Positions 1 to 11,888 are shown, counted from the stretch's first letter. The stretch: 64,000 nt of DNA from Anniella stebbinsi (GCA_029215795.1 JARDYH010000005.1:36958001-37022000); one strand, 5' to 3'. Notes: a model not told the origin generated them from the letters alone. Translations and numbers: made by a program.

Positions 1-210
1 GTGCTTCTCGTCTTCACTTAGCTAGCTCCAGAACGGAAATCTGCCTACTGTGGGAATTTGGGATTGGTGCCTTGGAAATGGCTCCAAAAATCTTTCTAGT
101 CTTCAAATGTACCTACACTGCTTGTTGGCTGAACAGGTTTTTTTTTTTAAGTATTGCAGCTCTGTCTGCATTGATTTGGTTGGCACATAGTGAATGTATC
201 CAAACATTTA

Positions 211-1374
211 GTCCCAGAGCCAGGCAGGATTTATTTACCCCAGCGAGTGCAAAAGCTTTGTGAATTTTTTTTGTTTATATATGACAGAAGTGTCTCAGAA
301 AAGTGAGTCTTACAAAATTCCAGTGGTGGGGGACTGCGTGATGACGTCATCAATATGGCTGCCGCGCTATTATGTAGTTGCCACCTTTAAATATGCATAA
401 CTTCTCACCCGTTTATGCTACAGAGATAATTTTTTTTCTGAAATGTTTCAAATTCAATGACAAATACTTTTTATAATTACATCTTTTTCGTTAACTCCAT
501 TAGTTTTTGAGATAATTTCATTTAAACATATAAAATCAGTATTCACTTTTGTTATGTTCGACATTTAACCATGATTTACTCAAAAACTATACGACTTTCG
601 AAATTTCAAAGAGCTGCACAGAACATAGTTTTTATTTTGTAAATTGTAAATTTTTGCTGAAGATTTTAAAAACATTTGTTAAAAACAATTCAACCTAATA
701 AATTGTCTTTTTTCATATCATACTTGTCCTGTTTGAAATTTTGTAAAGAACATTTGAACATGTTCAACTGTAAAAACCACAATTGAACATGTTCAAAATA
801 ATCTGTGCATCAGATCGAGACATATTTAGGGTGAATACTTTTGAAATGAAAGCCCTGTTTGATAAACTGTAAAATCATACAATCCTGAGAAAGTGGATGT
901 ATAATGAGATATCACTCATAATTCTCTAAGCATTGGGGTAAACCCCATGCTATTATACACTTTCTAAATCGTCATTAAAAAATGCAACTTTTTTGTTCTT
1001 GAGTATTCTTTTGAAAGTCATATAGTTTTTGAGTAAATCGTGGTTAAACATCACACATAACCAAAGTGAACACTGATTTTATACGTTCAAATGAAATTAT
1101 CTCAAAAACTAATGGAGTTAACGAAAAAGGTGTAATTACAAAAAGTATTTGTCATTAAATTTGAAACATTTCAGAAAAAAATCATCTCTGTAGCATAAAC
1201 GGGTGAGAAGTTATGCATATTTAAAGGTGGCAACTACATAATAGCGTGGCAGCCCCCACCACTGGAATTTTGTAAGACTCACTTTTCTGAGACTCTTCTG
1301 TCATATATAAACAAAAAATATTCACAAAGCTTTTGCACTCGCTGGGGTAAATAAATCCTGCCTGGCTCTGGGAC
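211..1374. mobile_element. Fold-back DNA transposon, non-autonomous, about 390-bp terminal inverted repeats
   Basis: The two ends are inverted copies of each other: GTCCCAGAGCCAGGCAGGAT at 211 and its complement ending at 1374. The arms run to about 602 and from about 1010. TA flanks both ends (209-210, 1375-1376), compatible with a 2-bp TA target duplication. The middle holds smaller palindromes (ttgaacatgttcaa). No transposase frame is present. The left arm has about 26 extra bases (331-356) missing from the right. Superfamily is uncertain; TA flanks hint at Tc1/mariner-like mobilisation. Confidence 0.8.
339..352. promoter_or_regulatory. CRE/ATF-type palindrome TGATGACGTCATCA
   Basis: A perfect 14-bp palindrome containing TGACGTCA, the consensus CREB/ATF site. 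It is followed by caatatggctgccgcg, which resembles a YY1-type site on the other strand. It lies in the part of the left arm that the right arm lacks. Function is inference from motif alone. Confidence 0.4.
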
Positions 1375-1376
1375 TA

Positions 1377-1925
1377 ATTTAATGATCTCCATAGCTTTGG
1401 GGCATGTCACCCTCTTCATTGCCTCACATACCCTTCCAATGGGCTTTTGAGTGCTGAACTCCTTTAAATTCAATCCAGGACATGGCTATTGTGCCTATAG
1501 AAATTTTGCAGAAGCTGAGTAAGTGGTGTTTCTCCCACTGTAGGTTCACCTTTCTTAAATCCAGATGATGAGGCTGGCAAGTCACTTCTAGTTGCACAAA
1601 GACCCTTTTACTACCTCTTTTCTATGCTTCATCGTTTTGGGAAGCTCCCAGAATTTGTAGTGCCTTCCCTTTGGTTTTGAGATGGCTGTGTGTGTGAAAA
1701 AATAGTTGCATCGCCTTTGTGATCTCCTGCATCTGTTAGTCTCTCTTGGGTCCATGTGGGTGCAGATTTGCTTTCTTATGTCTCTTATTGCTGGTACTTG
1801 GCCTGTTCACCACTCCCCATCCTCACTCAGAAGACGTGCTGGGGTGACCAGATACAAAACGAGGATAGCACTTTCTTCAGGGACAGTTCTCTGTGATACC
1901 TTGAGTATTTTATGTCTTCTCAATA
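1377..1925. other. No supported feature
   Basis: Upstream intergenic DNA. A short copy start 'ggggtgaccagatacaaaacgagg' type motif at about 1846 matches the left end of the following inverted repeat. Nothing else is recognised. Confidence 0.4.
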
Positions 1926-2245
1926 CTAGGGTGACCAGATCAAATCCAGGTCAGGGCTCATGTAACTTTAACAGTTGTAGAGAAAAGGGAATTTCAGCCA
2001 GAGTCATTTGTATGCAATTAGTTCCTGGTGAAATTCCCTCTTCATCACAACAGTTAAAGTTGCAGGAGCCCTGCCTTCTTTTGTATATGGTCACTCTAGT
2101 ATAGTGCATGCACCTTTAACTGTTGTGATGAAGAGGGAATATCACCAGGAACTAATTGCATACAAATGACACTGGCTGAAATTCCCTTTTCTCTACAACT
2201 GTTAAAGTTACCTGAGACCTGACCTGGATTTAATCTGTCCAGCTA
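1926..2245. repeat. Inverted pair of a hAT-like short repeat (ctagggtgaccagat family)
   Basis: 1926-2099 begins CTAGGGTGACCAGAT and ends ATGGTCACTCTAG, a complete short element with inverted ends. 2112-2241 is a second, truncated copy in opposite orientation (shared blocks around aattgcatacaaatgac and ctctacaactgttaaag). Non-coding. Confidence 0.7.
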
Positions 2246-4325
2246 CTCAATACCCTCTTGCTACCACCCTCTTCAGCATGTGTGTGTTTTTAAATTAATA
2301 AATGTATATCCAGCCCTTCAAATAAATTTCCCAGGGTTGATTATGAGTTTGCTTGCAGTTCACTGGAACGGTGGCATTGCAGCACTTTTGTACCAGTTCT
2401 CGCGGTGGGATTTCAGAATAGGCAAGGCTTTGGGAAGGAAAGCATTGCTACGGATGGGTTGGGTGCCCCCAAATAACTAAAATGATAACTGAAGACAAAA
2501 CGTAGAGCGCTTGGGGGAAGTATCTGATTCCAGATCAGAAACTCTGTCCTGCTAGCTTGTATGCTGTTTTCTTACAGCACTTGCCAAGTTTTGAGAATCC
2601 AGTTTAAAGGAGTGGGGGAAAGCTTTCATCATACTATAAAAGACCTTTGTATCCCTATTTCAGCTTTTATTCATTTGTTATTTCTCTCTGCCGGCCGTGA
2701 TGGGAAATGTTTTCATCTCACTCTTTTTCCCGCCCTCTCTAAAACTGCACAATGGCCCACATGAGAGACTGTGCAGAAATGCTTAAGCTAATGGGTTCTC
2801 CCTTCACTCCCCCCCCCCCCCATCCCAACAATACTACAGTGTTGCCTACGGGTGGAGGGGGGATATAAAAATGTTTTAAGCTCCTGTAAGGTGGCTAGAA
2901 TTGCATGGCTCCGGCTTTCTTTTCTATGACTAAAGTCTAGTTCCTGTTAATTCCAACATCAAAACAGGACTTTCAGTGTTTTGGCAGCTGAATGTTTGAC
3001 ACCCAGTTGATTTGGAACCACAGCATGATTCAAACAGGGCCCAAGCATCATTTCTCTGACCCCTGTACAAACATATAATTTTTAGGCCACATAAACTTCC
3101 CTAGTTAGTGCATTGCCTGAGCAACACCACAGAAATACCTTGTTAATTTTTAAAAAACTGGAGAATTGATTGGTGCGTTTTAGTTCCTTTTGTTTGACCT
3201 CCTTACATTTCTGGCTTCCTGATTTGTATTTATATCCACCAGACATGGAACTATGATAGGTGTGTGCGTGAGAGAGAGCATCTTACCAGCAGCATCAGCT
3301 CCCACTGTACTTGCAATCACTGTCCCTGATTATTATAGTGCTTGTCCTTCCTTCCAACTGTCCTTTCTTCTAGCTGTCCTCTCTCTTGCCAATGCACAAG
3401 GAACTCTGGGACTGGTAGTTTTTGAGAGAGTATGTCACATAGGGAAGCATAAATCTCTCAGTCTCAAACTGTTCATTGCCACCAACTTCTGGTAGCAAAC
3501 CTTGAGGCCTACTCACACATACAAAACCCTTGGTGATAGGAGAGCCAGTGATCACACAGAACTGGCTGCACTTAGTTGTGTCAGGCTACATTGATGTGCA
3601 TATGTTGCTATAGTTGGTTTGCAATCTCTTTTCAGCCCAGCTCCTATGCCTTTAACAGTAGTTGGACACGCACAAATTTAGCAGGTGAGACTATTTCATC
3701 TACTATGCCAAAGTTTTCTGGCCTCAGCTGTACAGCAGACCCGGTTACACACAATCTTTTGGAAGAAAAGTAAACAAACCGGCTTTTGCCTGGAATTGGT
3801 TTGTTGTCTCTCCAGATAACATGAGTCATGGATAGATAACACCGTCTAGATATAATAAACCGTGTTCTGAGGAAGCTGAGGACACCTTTGGAAGCTAGCA
3901 TGAGGAAGGACTTAATATCTTAAGACTCAATATCTTTAAATTTAAATATCTTTAAATTATTTAAGACTAAATCTTGCGTGGGGGGAGTTTATAATGCATT
4001 CACTACTTGCTGGTTCCTTTTATTCTGTCTTTATTCCAAAACTATAGGGCAATAGAGATTGTAATACAAATGCATTTATTCTGTCATCTTGGAGAGAGGG
4101 TGATGATCTATTTTTTTCCTAGTAGTTTTTAATAAAAGCTCTGAATTTGGTGTCACTTGCTTTTGTTTCCACCTGTGTCTGCTTCCTTATTACTCTGCTA
4201 CATGATTTTCTGCAGACCGTCCTCCATCCTGCTCCCTTCCCCCCCACCCTGATACCTCACCTTTCTAGTTTTCATTCAGACTTCACAGCCAGGGTAAGTT
4301 AAGAAGGCAAGCAGACGTTGGGGAA
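2246..4325. other. No supported gene; homopolymer C run
   Basis: No coding exon or clear repeat recognised. A run of 13 C lies at 2809-2821. Open frames here are short and without recognisable domains. Confidence 0.4.
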
Positions 4326-4389
4326 CTAGGAATGTAGGGAACTGCTTTACTAACTCCGTCCATTGGTCCATCTAGCTCAGTCATGTTTA

Positions 4390-4525
4390 CAGCCACCTGC
4401 CCCACCCTGGGGCTCTTTGGATGCTTTGGACTACAATTCCCACCCATCCCACCCAGTGTGGTCAATGGTAAGGGGCTTGAATTGTAGTCCAAAACATCTG
4501 GAGGGCAGTAGGTTGGGGAAGGCTG
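4390..4525. mobile_element. hAT-like MITE nested in SINE (copy X)
   Basis: Begins CAGCCACCTGCCCC and ends GGGGAAGGCTG, approximate inverted ends. The interior carries tggactacaattccc and its inverse aattgtagtccaaaa, giving a hairpin. It belongs to the family seen at 45950, 48138, 53783 and 59704. Confidence 0.65.
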
Positions 4526-4530
4526 GCCTA

Positions 4531-4654
4531 CAGTAGGGATGGGCAGAAAGTAGCTCTCCAGATGTTTTAACTTCAGTTCCCAGCTTTCTGACCATTGGGG
4601 TTTCTGGGAATTGAAGTCCAACATATCTGACAATCTACCCTCTGAGCACCTCTG
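4531..4654. mobile_element. hAT-like MITE nested in SINE (copy Y)
   Basis: Abuts copy X. Begins CAGTAGGGATGGGCAG and ends GAGCACCTCTG, with internal ctccagatgtttt / gaattgaagtcca blocks typical of the family. The SINE resumes right after it at atctacag. Confidence 0.55.
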
Positions 4655-4772
4655 ATCTACAGTAACTGGCAGTTGCTCTCTAGGGCTTTTCAGCCTTGCC
4701 TAGATATACTGGGGTGATTGAACCTTGGACCTTGAGCATGCAAAACACAGCTCTAGCACTGAGCCCCATCCC

Positions 4773-5197
4773 TTCCACAATTGGGGGACCCATGGAGCAT
4801 TCTTACTTAATGGAAGCTGTGAAGGTGTTGGAGAACAAACTTTATTTCTGCAGCAGAAATCTTTTCTGATTTTTTTTAAAAAATCATTCTTTTTCATCTT
4901 TTTTTTTAAAACCCATTCTTTTGATTTGAAAGTCTTGATTTGAAGGACATCCCAATTATTTCAAGGCATCTTGCTTTAGAACTGCAATGTGTATTGATAA
5001 CCACAGCTGTAATTACATAATTAACATGGCTTACATGTTATGTCTGTCAGTTTGCAGATTGCTGTTAACCATTATTTCATTTACAACTGCTCTTAACAAT
5101 TTGTCAACCTATTTGAATGGGGGGCATTTTTCAGGATCCCCCAGAACTTAAGCCTCCTATTCAGCTTCTTTTTGAGCATACTAAGTATGCTAAAGCA
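4773..5197. other. No supported feature
   Basis: T-rich tracts at 4868-4915; otherwise nothing recognisable. Confidence 0.4.
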
Positions 5198-5345
5198 TGA
5201 AAACATAAGAGGAGCCCTGCAGGATCAGATCAATTATATATACAGTCCAGCCACCTCTTTTCCACAGTGACCAACCAGATACCTTTACAAAGGGGAACAG
5301 GAAATCCTTTTCCTATTGTGGTCCCCTAGCAACTGCTATTCAGTA
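5198..5345 (+). repeat. Interspersed retroposon fragment ('gaacataagaagagccctgctggatcag' family)
   Basis: Contains ataagaggagccctgcaggatcag, gtccagccacc, cagtgaccaaccagat and ccctagcaactgctattcag, the ordered landmarks also present at 17618-17785 and 59535-60030. A degraded copy; family name not assigned. Confidence 0.65.
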
Positions 5346-5516
5346 GCATACTAGTGATTGAAATCTACAAATTACTTGAAATAGTTCTTTTAAATAACTT
5401 ATTGGAGTAGAAACTGTACAGTTAGTGGAGCTGCAGCTCACTTGGGATTTGGTGGGGACATTTCAGTGTTTACCTAACATACTCAAATGCTCGAGGTTGA
5501 CTCAACGCACCACAGG

Positions 5517-5606
5517 CAGGGGCGGCTTTAGAGGTGAATGCCCAGCTGAGGGGGGCGCCAAAGGCACTCCTCACCCATGGCACAATTTATCTTCGGGCCT
5601 GCCCTG
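5517..5606. mobile_element. Short hAT-like MITE with 8-bp target duplication
   Basis: 90 bp, starting CAGGGGCGGC and ending GGGCCTGCCCTG. Flanks accacagg and agcacaga agree at 6 of 8 positions, as expected for an old hAT 8-bp duplication. Confidence 0.6.
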
Positions 5607-5712
5607 AGCACAGACTAGAAGACAGAAAATGTTAATCTGTTTTAGAATTGTCACTGCCCTAAATCAGGTTCTGCTAGGTTAGCAGAACTTAGCATAAGAA
5701 CAACCGTGCTGG

Positions 5713-7163
5713 ATAATAATAATAATAATAATAATAATAAATTTATTTCTTACCCGCCTCTCCGTCTGGATCGAGGCAAGGAACAACAATATGATAAAAT
5801 ACATAGAACTGATTAAAACATGACATACATTATTAAAACTGCATTAAAACATCCTAAAACATCCTAAAAACATCCTAAAATTCCACTGGATATGCCCGCC
5901 GGAAGAGAACAGTCTTTACGGCTTTCTTAAATTCTAAAAGATTGTTAAGTTGACGAGTCTCCTCCGGCAGGTCATTCCACAGTCTGAGAGCGGCAGAAGA
6001 GAAGCTCCTCTGGGTAACGGTTGTCAGCCTAGTCTTGGCCGACTGTAGTATGTTCTTCCCAGAGGACCTGAGCGTGCAGGGCGGATTGTATGGGAGAAGG
6101 CGATCCCGCAGGTAGCCTGGACCCAAACCATGTAGGGCTTTAAAGGTAATAACCAACACTTTACACTTCACCCGGAAACTAATTGGCAGCCAGTGGAGTG
6201 ATTTTAAAGCTGGTGTAATATGGTCACCCCTAGGTGTACTGGTGACCAACCTGGCTGCCATATTTTGAACTAGTTGAAGTTTCCGGACTAGGCACAGAGG
6301 TAGCCCTATGTACAGTGCATTGCAGAAGTCGAGCCTCGAAGTTACCAGCGCGTGCTCTACCGTCTTTAGGTGTTCCAATTCTCCAGGAGCACCCCCAAGC
6401 TGCGAACACAGTCTTTCGGGGGAGTGTAACCCCATCCATAACTCGTTGACACACCTCCAAACCCAGGTTGCGGCCTTTGACAGCAAGCACCTCCGTCTTG
6501 TCTGGATTCAGCTTCAGTTTTTCCTCATCCAGCCCATTACCGCCTCCAAGCATTCATTCAGAGAAGACACACTATCCCTAGCTGACGCTGTTATCGAAGG
6601 CATAGAGAAATATATTTGGGTGTCATCAGCATACTGATAGCACTCCGCCCCATGTCTCTGGATGATCTCTCCCAACGGTTTAATATAAATGTTAAACAGC
6701 ATTGGTGAAAGGATGGCACCTTGTGGTACGCCACACAGCAGCTCTTTCTTTGCGGAGCAGTTATCCCCAAGCATCACCATCTGGAACCTGCCCGAGAGGT
6801 AGGACCGGAACCTCTGAAGCACAGTGCCCCCGATTCCCAATCCCCTCAGGCGTTCCAGAAGGATACCATGGTCGATGGTATCGAATGCTGCTGAGAGGTC
6901 CAGAAGTACCAGAGGGACACACTCCTTGTCAATACTCAGGCGTAGATCATCCACTAAGGCGACCATAGCAGTCTCAACTCTGTATCCTGCTCTGAAGCCA
7001 GTTTGAAATGAGTCTAGAAAATCAGTGTCATCCAAAACTACTTGGAGTTGAAAGGCAACCGCCCTCTCGATCACCTTGCCCAAGAATGGAAGGTTTGATA
7101 CCAGTCTGTAGTTATTAAAGTCCAGGGAGGGCTTCTTTAGAAGCGGCTGTACAATGGCTAAAT
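5713..7163 (-). mobile_element. L2-type LINE, 5'-truncated, reverse-transcriptase frame broken
   Basis: Minus-strand non-LTR retrotransposon. From 7163 down: reverse-transcriptase blocks including LDLSAAFDTIDH, GVPQGAILSP and the catalytic YADD (about 6622-6633), then KLKLNPDKTEVL in another frame, then a C-terminal region (ITPALKSLHWLPI, ALRLWNDLPEETR) ending in a stop at 5875. At least two frame shifts (about 6540 and 6450) disable it. The 3' end has the L2 hallmark ggcgggtaagaaataaattt followed by (ATT)n. The endonuclease domain is missing. It inserted into an older retroposon, pieces of which flank it. Confidence 0.9.
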
Positions 7164-7231
7164 AGCTGCCCATGGGAAACCCGCAAGTAGCACGTGTGCA
7201 ATACCACCCTCCTGGCTGTATTTCCCAGCAA

Positions 7232-7265
<34 letters not shown>

Positions 7266-7335
7266 CATGCTGCCTCAGATACTGGAAGTAGCATGTAGCC
7301 ATTAGGACTAGTAGTCATTGACAGCCTTCTCCTCT
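7164..7335 (+). repeat. Retroposon fragment displaced by the L2 insertion, with (TA)n inside
   Basis: gctgcccatgggaaacccgcaag, tttcccagcaacc and gtagccattaggactagtagtcattga follow the order of the same retroposon family as 17618-17785. The family head (cataagaacaaccgtgctggat) sits at 5690-5712, on the other side of the L2. The middle piece is missing. A (TA)14 tract at 7234-7261 interrupts the fragment. Confidence 0.65.
7234..7261. repeat. (TA)n microsatellite
   Basis: About 14 perfect TA units. Confidence 0.95.
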
Positions 7336-8096
7336 CAAGCAGGGGTGTTAAGCTAGCAGCACAAATCACTATCTTGAACCTAATATTAGCTTAATAAAGT
7401 TTCCTAGTGGGCTATTGAAGTAGATGATGGATGGGATTGCTTCTGTCCCTAGCATCTTTTAGGAAGAACAAATGTTGTAGGTTAGCACCAATGTATTAAT
7501 CATAAAGAAAATAATAATGATTGCCTAAGTAAATGAGAGGGTGGTATGGCACAATTTGAGGACAATAGTGATTTTGTTCCCTGACCAGCATTATTAGATG
7601 GTATGTAGTGTTTGATGTGCATTTTAAATCTAGATCAAAGAGAATCTCTGAGCCAAAGGTAATTTGGATCATGTCAGCATTGACTCTTTGTCCTATTTAC
7701 ATGTGGGATAAAGGGCTTTAATTAGCTAATCCATCAGCTGTAAGCTCCAAAGAGGGCCACATTAACACATGTAGGATGAAAACAACCACATTTAATGTGT
7801 TCCTTAGACAATGCTGTTAGCTTCAAAGAGAATTTTAAATCAAAATAGACTGGACAGGAAATAAAAAATTAAATTCATTATTAATCATAGCTCAGTCTAT
7901 GAAGTGCCTTGTGCTAGTTACCTTGCCTATCTTCCCAAATGCTCTGTGAATCAGGTCACTTAATTTTTTTAACAAATGGAAGAATCCACCGCCTTTGTGG
8001 CTGGGGAGGAATTCAAGTGTTTCATAAAGACTCTGTAACCAGTAACAGACCATGCTGGAAGATACAGCTCACTCTAAGGCTTTGTGAGGTGGCAAT

Positions 8097-8130
<34 letters not shown>

Positions 8131-8508
8131 ACTTGCTAGTTGGCTTCAACAGGGGTGAGAGTGGGGGGTTGGCAAACTGAATCCACTGACTGAATATTAC
8201 AATGTCAGCTAGAAATAAGGGGGGGGGGGTTAGAAAATGCTCGACCTGCAGTCCTTCATCCAAGCCACCCCAACCGATGTGGAGCGAAAGAAAGAACAGG
8301 GCCAGCTTGTATCCTCATTGCCGCTGGGTGCTTGAGGTCTACCTCCGTACATTGAGCTTAAGTTTTTTGACCCTATACTCTTACGCCCATTTATTTGGAA
8401 TTAAGCCCCCATTGAATCCCGCGGATTTTCCTTTCTAGTAAACATGACTTATAAAAAGAGTAAAATCTTTAATCGTTCTTACTAGTTAGGAGGAACAATT
8501 TAGTCGCG
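7336..8508. other. No supported gene; (GAT)n and G run
   Basis: Holds a (GAT)n tract at 8098-8129 and a G run near 8219-8230. 8395-8445 resembles the short 'aagtcccattgaat' dispersed repeat also at 23108. Nothing coding is recognised. Confidence 0.45.
8098..8129. repeat. (GAT)n microsatellite
   Basis: Nearly 11 perfect GAT units; the poly-Asp and poly-His open frames over it are artefacts. Confidence 0.95.
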
Positions 8509-8713
8509 GTAAAAACAACAAAGAGCCTTGTGGTACCTTAAAAACTAACAAGCAAATGTATGATATACGCTTTCGTGGACTAGGATACATTTGATCAGAC
8601 GCGTGGAATCCCTCCATGCGTCTTGACGAAGTGCACTCTAGCCCATGAAAGCTTATGCCATACTACAGTTGTTAGTCTTTAAGGTGTTTCAAGACTCTTC
8701 GTTATTTTTACTT
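8509..8713. mobile_element. Palindromic MITE ('aagagtcttgtggcaccttaaagac' family)
   Basis: Inverted arms: gtaaaaacaacaaagagcc / ggtaccttaaaaactaacaa on the left, and gttagtctttaaggtg / aagactcttcgttatttttac on the right. The interior has the family's ctttcgtggactagg and its inverse ctagcccatgaaag. Lies about 0.5 kb upstream of the CpG island. Confidence 0.7.
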
Positions 8714-9179
8714 CGAAGTCGCACCGATATCTATGGAATTTACATCTGAACTAAACTAGAAGGACGAGGAGAGTGAATACAACTTACGCGTTGCAGAAAC
8801 AGACTATCACGCATTGCCCGAGAAAAAGACTTTTGAAGCTGCGCCTTGTTGCAAACGCACCTAAAATCTACACGAAGATCAATTCGCACTGAAAATCAGT
8901 TCGTTATTAATGCCGATTAATATGTAGCATCCTTTCAGTCCCTCTGTTGTTTTTAAAAACACAACATATTGATGTTCTATGCGATTCTATTTCCGTTCTA
9001 CGGAAAACACTTTTGATCGATATGCAAATTGTTAGAATTTGGGAGTACAGAAAATGTAGATCAAAGCGGTGTAGTTGACACACGTAATACGTGATGCATA
9101 TTTCGTGGTGCGTTGTTGTTTGCCAATGATTAATTGGCAAATAAGACTATAATATACTTTATTAAGAACTGGGGCACAG

Positions 9180-9960
9180 GATAGCAGCGGTGCTTGGGGA
9201 GACCCATCGCCATCCGTTCTCAGTCGAATATTCGACTCCCAGACACGCCCCGTCCGCGTCCCTTTTCTGGTGGGCTGTGTCGATGCTCTCGACGTTCAGC
9301 TGCACTGCCTGCTCCCTCTCCTCCTAATGCAAGACGCCGGTGCTGCTTAGGATAATCGATACACTAGGCATTCGGATCCTTCCCCCAGTTCAGGCGCCTC
9401 TGTTCTCTGGCTGCTTTCTCCCACCTCCTCCGGCCGCGATTCTTTCTCCTCGCGTCTCTATCGACTCGCTCGGCTCTCTCCCTGCTTCCCTCCCGGCCGC
9501 GAAGCGAGACTCTTCGTGCGCGGTCGATGCGCTCCGTGCTCGCCCTCTCCCACCCCTGACGGAATGATGCCCTGGGCGCTTTCTCTGACCACTCGAGCCT
9601 CTCGACGCTCTTCTCCCCTTGCCTGTCTCCTAGCAGAGGGACCGGAAGTGGCTCGGGGAGGGGAGGGGGGCTCGGTCCCTCCTCAGGTGAAGGCGCTGCT
9701 GATGGAGCCGCCGTTGCGGAGCAATTGAGCCCCCCTCCAGCGCCCCCCACCCCCCTCCCAGAGGCTGGGCCGGGGGGGCCCTCCCAACAGCGAGACACCT
9801 GGGTTTGGAGCCCCCCAACTCAGGTGAGGAGGAAGAGGAGCGGATGTACGGGGGCCGGGAGGCGACAGCGAGCGAAGGGGGAGTCAGAGAGTGGGGGTCG
9901 AGGCAGCAGAGGGTGGAATAGTTGGCTTTAGGGCACTGGGGGTTCAGAATGGCTTGTGGG
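9180..9960 (+). promoter_or_regulatory. CpG island, probable IKZF4 promoter
   Basis: CpG dinucleotides become abrupt and frequent here (for example cgactcgctcggct, ggccgcgaagcgagac, gcgcggtcgatgcg), against a CpG-poor background on both sides. GC-rich, with runs such as ggggagggg and ccgggggggccc. A tataatata string lies just upstream (about 9149). It is the only CpG island in the window and sits 5' of the only recognised gene on the same strand. Alternative: a bidirectional promoter also serving a gene to the left; I see no exon of such a gene in 1-9180. Confidence 0.7.
9400..9823 (+). other. IKZF4: Candidate untranslated first exon of IKZF4 (5' end not defined)
   Basis: Inside the CpG island the sequence reaches CAG|GTGAGG at 9823/9824, a strong donor. 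Exon 2 begins with 12 untranslated bases before the ATG, so a non-coding exon upstream is expected, and this is the best place for it. The transcription start cannot be set from sequence; the start given is nominal. The overlapping 75-144-residue ORFs are Arg/Pro-rich GC-driven frames, not proteins. Confidence 0.45.
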
Positions 9961-11888
9961 GGAACGGTTTGATCGGAACTGGGGTGGGGGGGTGCGAGGA
10001 TGTAGATAGAGCCGAACTGTGTTGCTCTATTGTAAGAGGTGGTAACTAAGGAACAGCTGGCTGCAGGGAGAAAGGCGCAGAGGAAACTTAGGCTGTGTCT
10101 TGGGGAAGGTATTGAGGATTTCTACAGGGGCTGCCGGCTGCCGTGCAAGAAGCAGAGAGAGAGAGAGAGATTGAATGTTTAGGGGCCGTACGGTTATGGG
10201 CGGTGGTGACTGGAGAAGTTTCCTGATTATGATGTTGCCCAGGCGGATTGGTGAAATACTGGGAAACAAGAAAGGAGGGAGTTGTCACTTTAATGTACTG
10301 TTTCTTGGACATGTTAAAAACAACAAATGCTTGAAGTCCTGTTGTGGCAGGTACATCAGGGTATGCCTTGTGTTAGGGCAATACATCTCGTTTAGTCTGC
10401 ACACAAATTTCTGGCGTTCTGCATATGCATTCTTTTTATTGCATTTTGCTGGGCTGTCTTATCTTCAGGACAGTCTGCCTTAAAGGAAATAATTTGGGAA
10501 AGGTGTCTCTATGGCATAATGCTCGGTGTAGTTGCTCAGTGCTTCTTCAAAGCATCTTTTGCTATGCAGCAGTAATTAAGGGTGAAGAAAAGGTTGATAG
10601 ATTTGGGAATGTGCTTGGATCATCATGTTCATCAGCTTGCATTATTTTGTAGAGTTGGAATTAAAGGTTCTAACTAAGACTTTTGAAACGTAAGAAACTT
10701 CCCTCTTGGCAATAAACTTTTCTAACAGCCCAGTAACTTCAACTATTTCCACATTGTAACTCTTTCTACGTCGAATCATCTGCTGAAAAACAAGATACTG
10801 CATCTGTACAATGAGATTAGTTAGTAGGTTTTCCCCCCGAGTGCTAGAAAGAAAAGTAACCTAACTGTCAGCATCTACAAAAAATGCAGTCTAAAAATAA
10901 AGCTAAACACCACGTTGTAGTTCTGAGAAATGTGGAGACTTTATAGGAGGAAAAGTTCATGTTTGCTATTTTACTTCCTCATAATTGAGTTTCTTGCATG
11001 CTAATTTGTATTTTGGGGAGAGAGTTCTTTATTCAAGCCATGTAGGTGTCATGCTTAAATTAGCCACAGTGGGCATTTTGCTCTGGACCCGAAGGTTACA
11101 TATTTGAGTTGAAATCAAGCTTATAACATCCAGGCTCAAATTCCAATTTGCCTAGCTCCCAAGTTTGGCTGCTTTGGCTTCTCTTATGAATAAAGGAGGT
11201 ATTTAGTTTGAAACAATGGAAAGATACTTAACAGACCTGTGTCACTGTATTCTTAAGTATGACACAATTGTGCAGGGTTTTATGACAGCATTTCTGTGTG
11301 GTCTTAGCAAAGTTATGCTTGAGAAGTGTTGCCATGATTTTCCTGGCAGACAGTTGAATGATCAGCCTTAGCTTTGTACTGTGAGTTATGAGATATTTAT
11401 GGGGTAGCGAATTCTAACCAAATGACCAACATGGGTTGGAAGATGCATAAATGTTCAATTGGATTGTAACTTAGTGGAGTCTCGGATCCAAGCTGACTCT
11501 CAGTGTCATGAATGCAACAATATCTACTTACAAAAAGCATTCATGGGGGTAAAATATTCTCTCTAAGTCAGTTGAGGCTTATCAGATAAAGACAGGACTT
11601 CATTCATTCTGTAGCATATGTTTAATGCTACTAAACATATATCAGGCTAGTGAATCTTAAGAAGGTTTCTTGTTTCTTAGTTTAAGTCACATGAGCTGGT
11701 ATTGGCTTTGTGGATAGGCTTTTTATCCCCAAACTGAATGTTAGGTTTCAAGATGAACTTTTCTGCTGCCTTATTCAAATAATATAAAGTGCAGGAATAG
11801 CCAAGGATCTGTGCATTAGAAGCCCTGTTACTTTCTAATCCATAATTGTTGCTTTGTCTGAAGGGGAGCAGCATTCCTATTGCTAGCT

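Larger units (their letters stand above)
4326..4772 (-). mobile_element. tRNA-derived SINE, minus strand, split by two MITEs
   Basis: Read on the minus strand, the head carries a degenerate tRNA promoter (ctcagtgctagagctg ... ggttcaat) at 4772-4655 and the tail 'actgagctagatggaccaatgg' type sequence at 4389-4326. Between them lie two unrelated short elements. The same SINE family is seen at 58118-58410. Confidence 0.75.

Noticed and set aside
1..9180. Upstream neighbouring gene (SUOX lies next to IKZF4 in mammals)
   Set aside because: No exon with recognisable coding sequence was found in this interval.
9364..9798. 144-codon minus-strand ORF in the CpG island
   Set aside because: Arg/Gly/Pro-rich frame produced by high GC content; no domain, and overlapping frames on the other strand are equally open.
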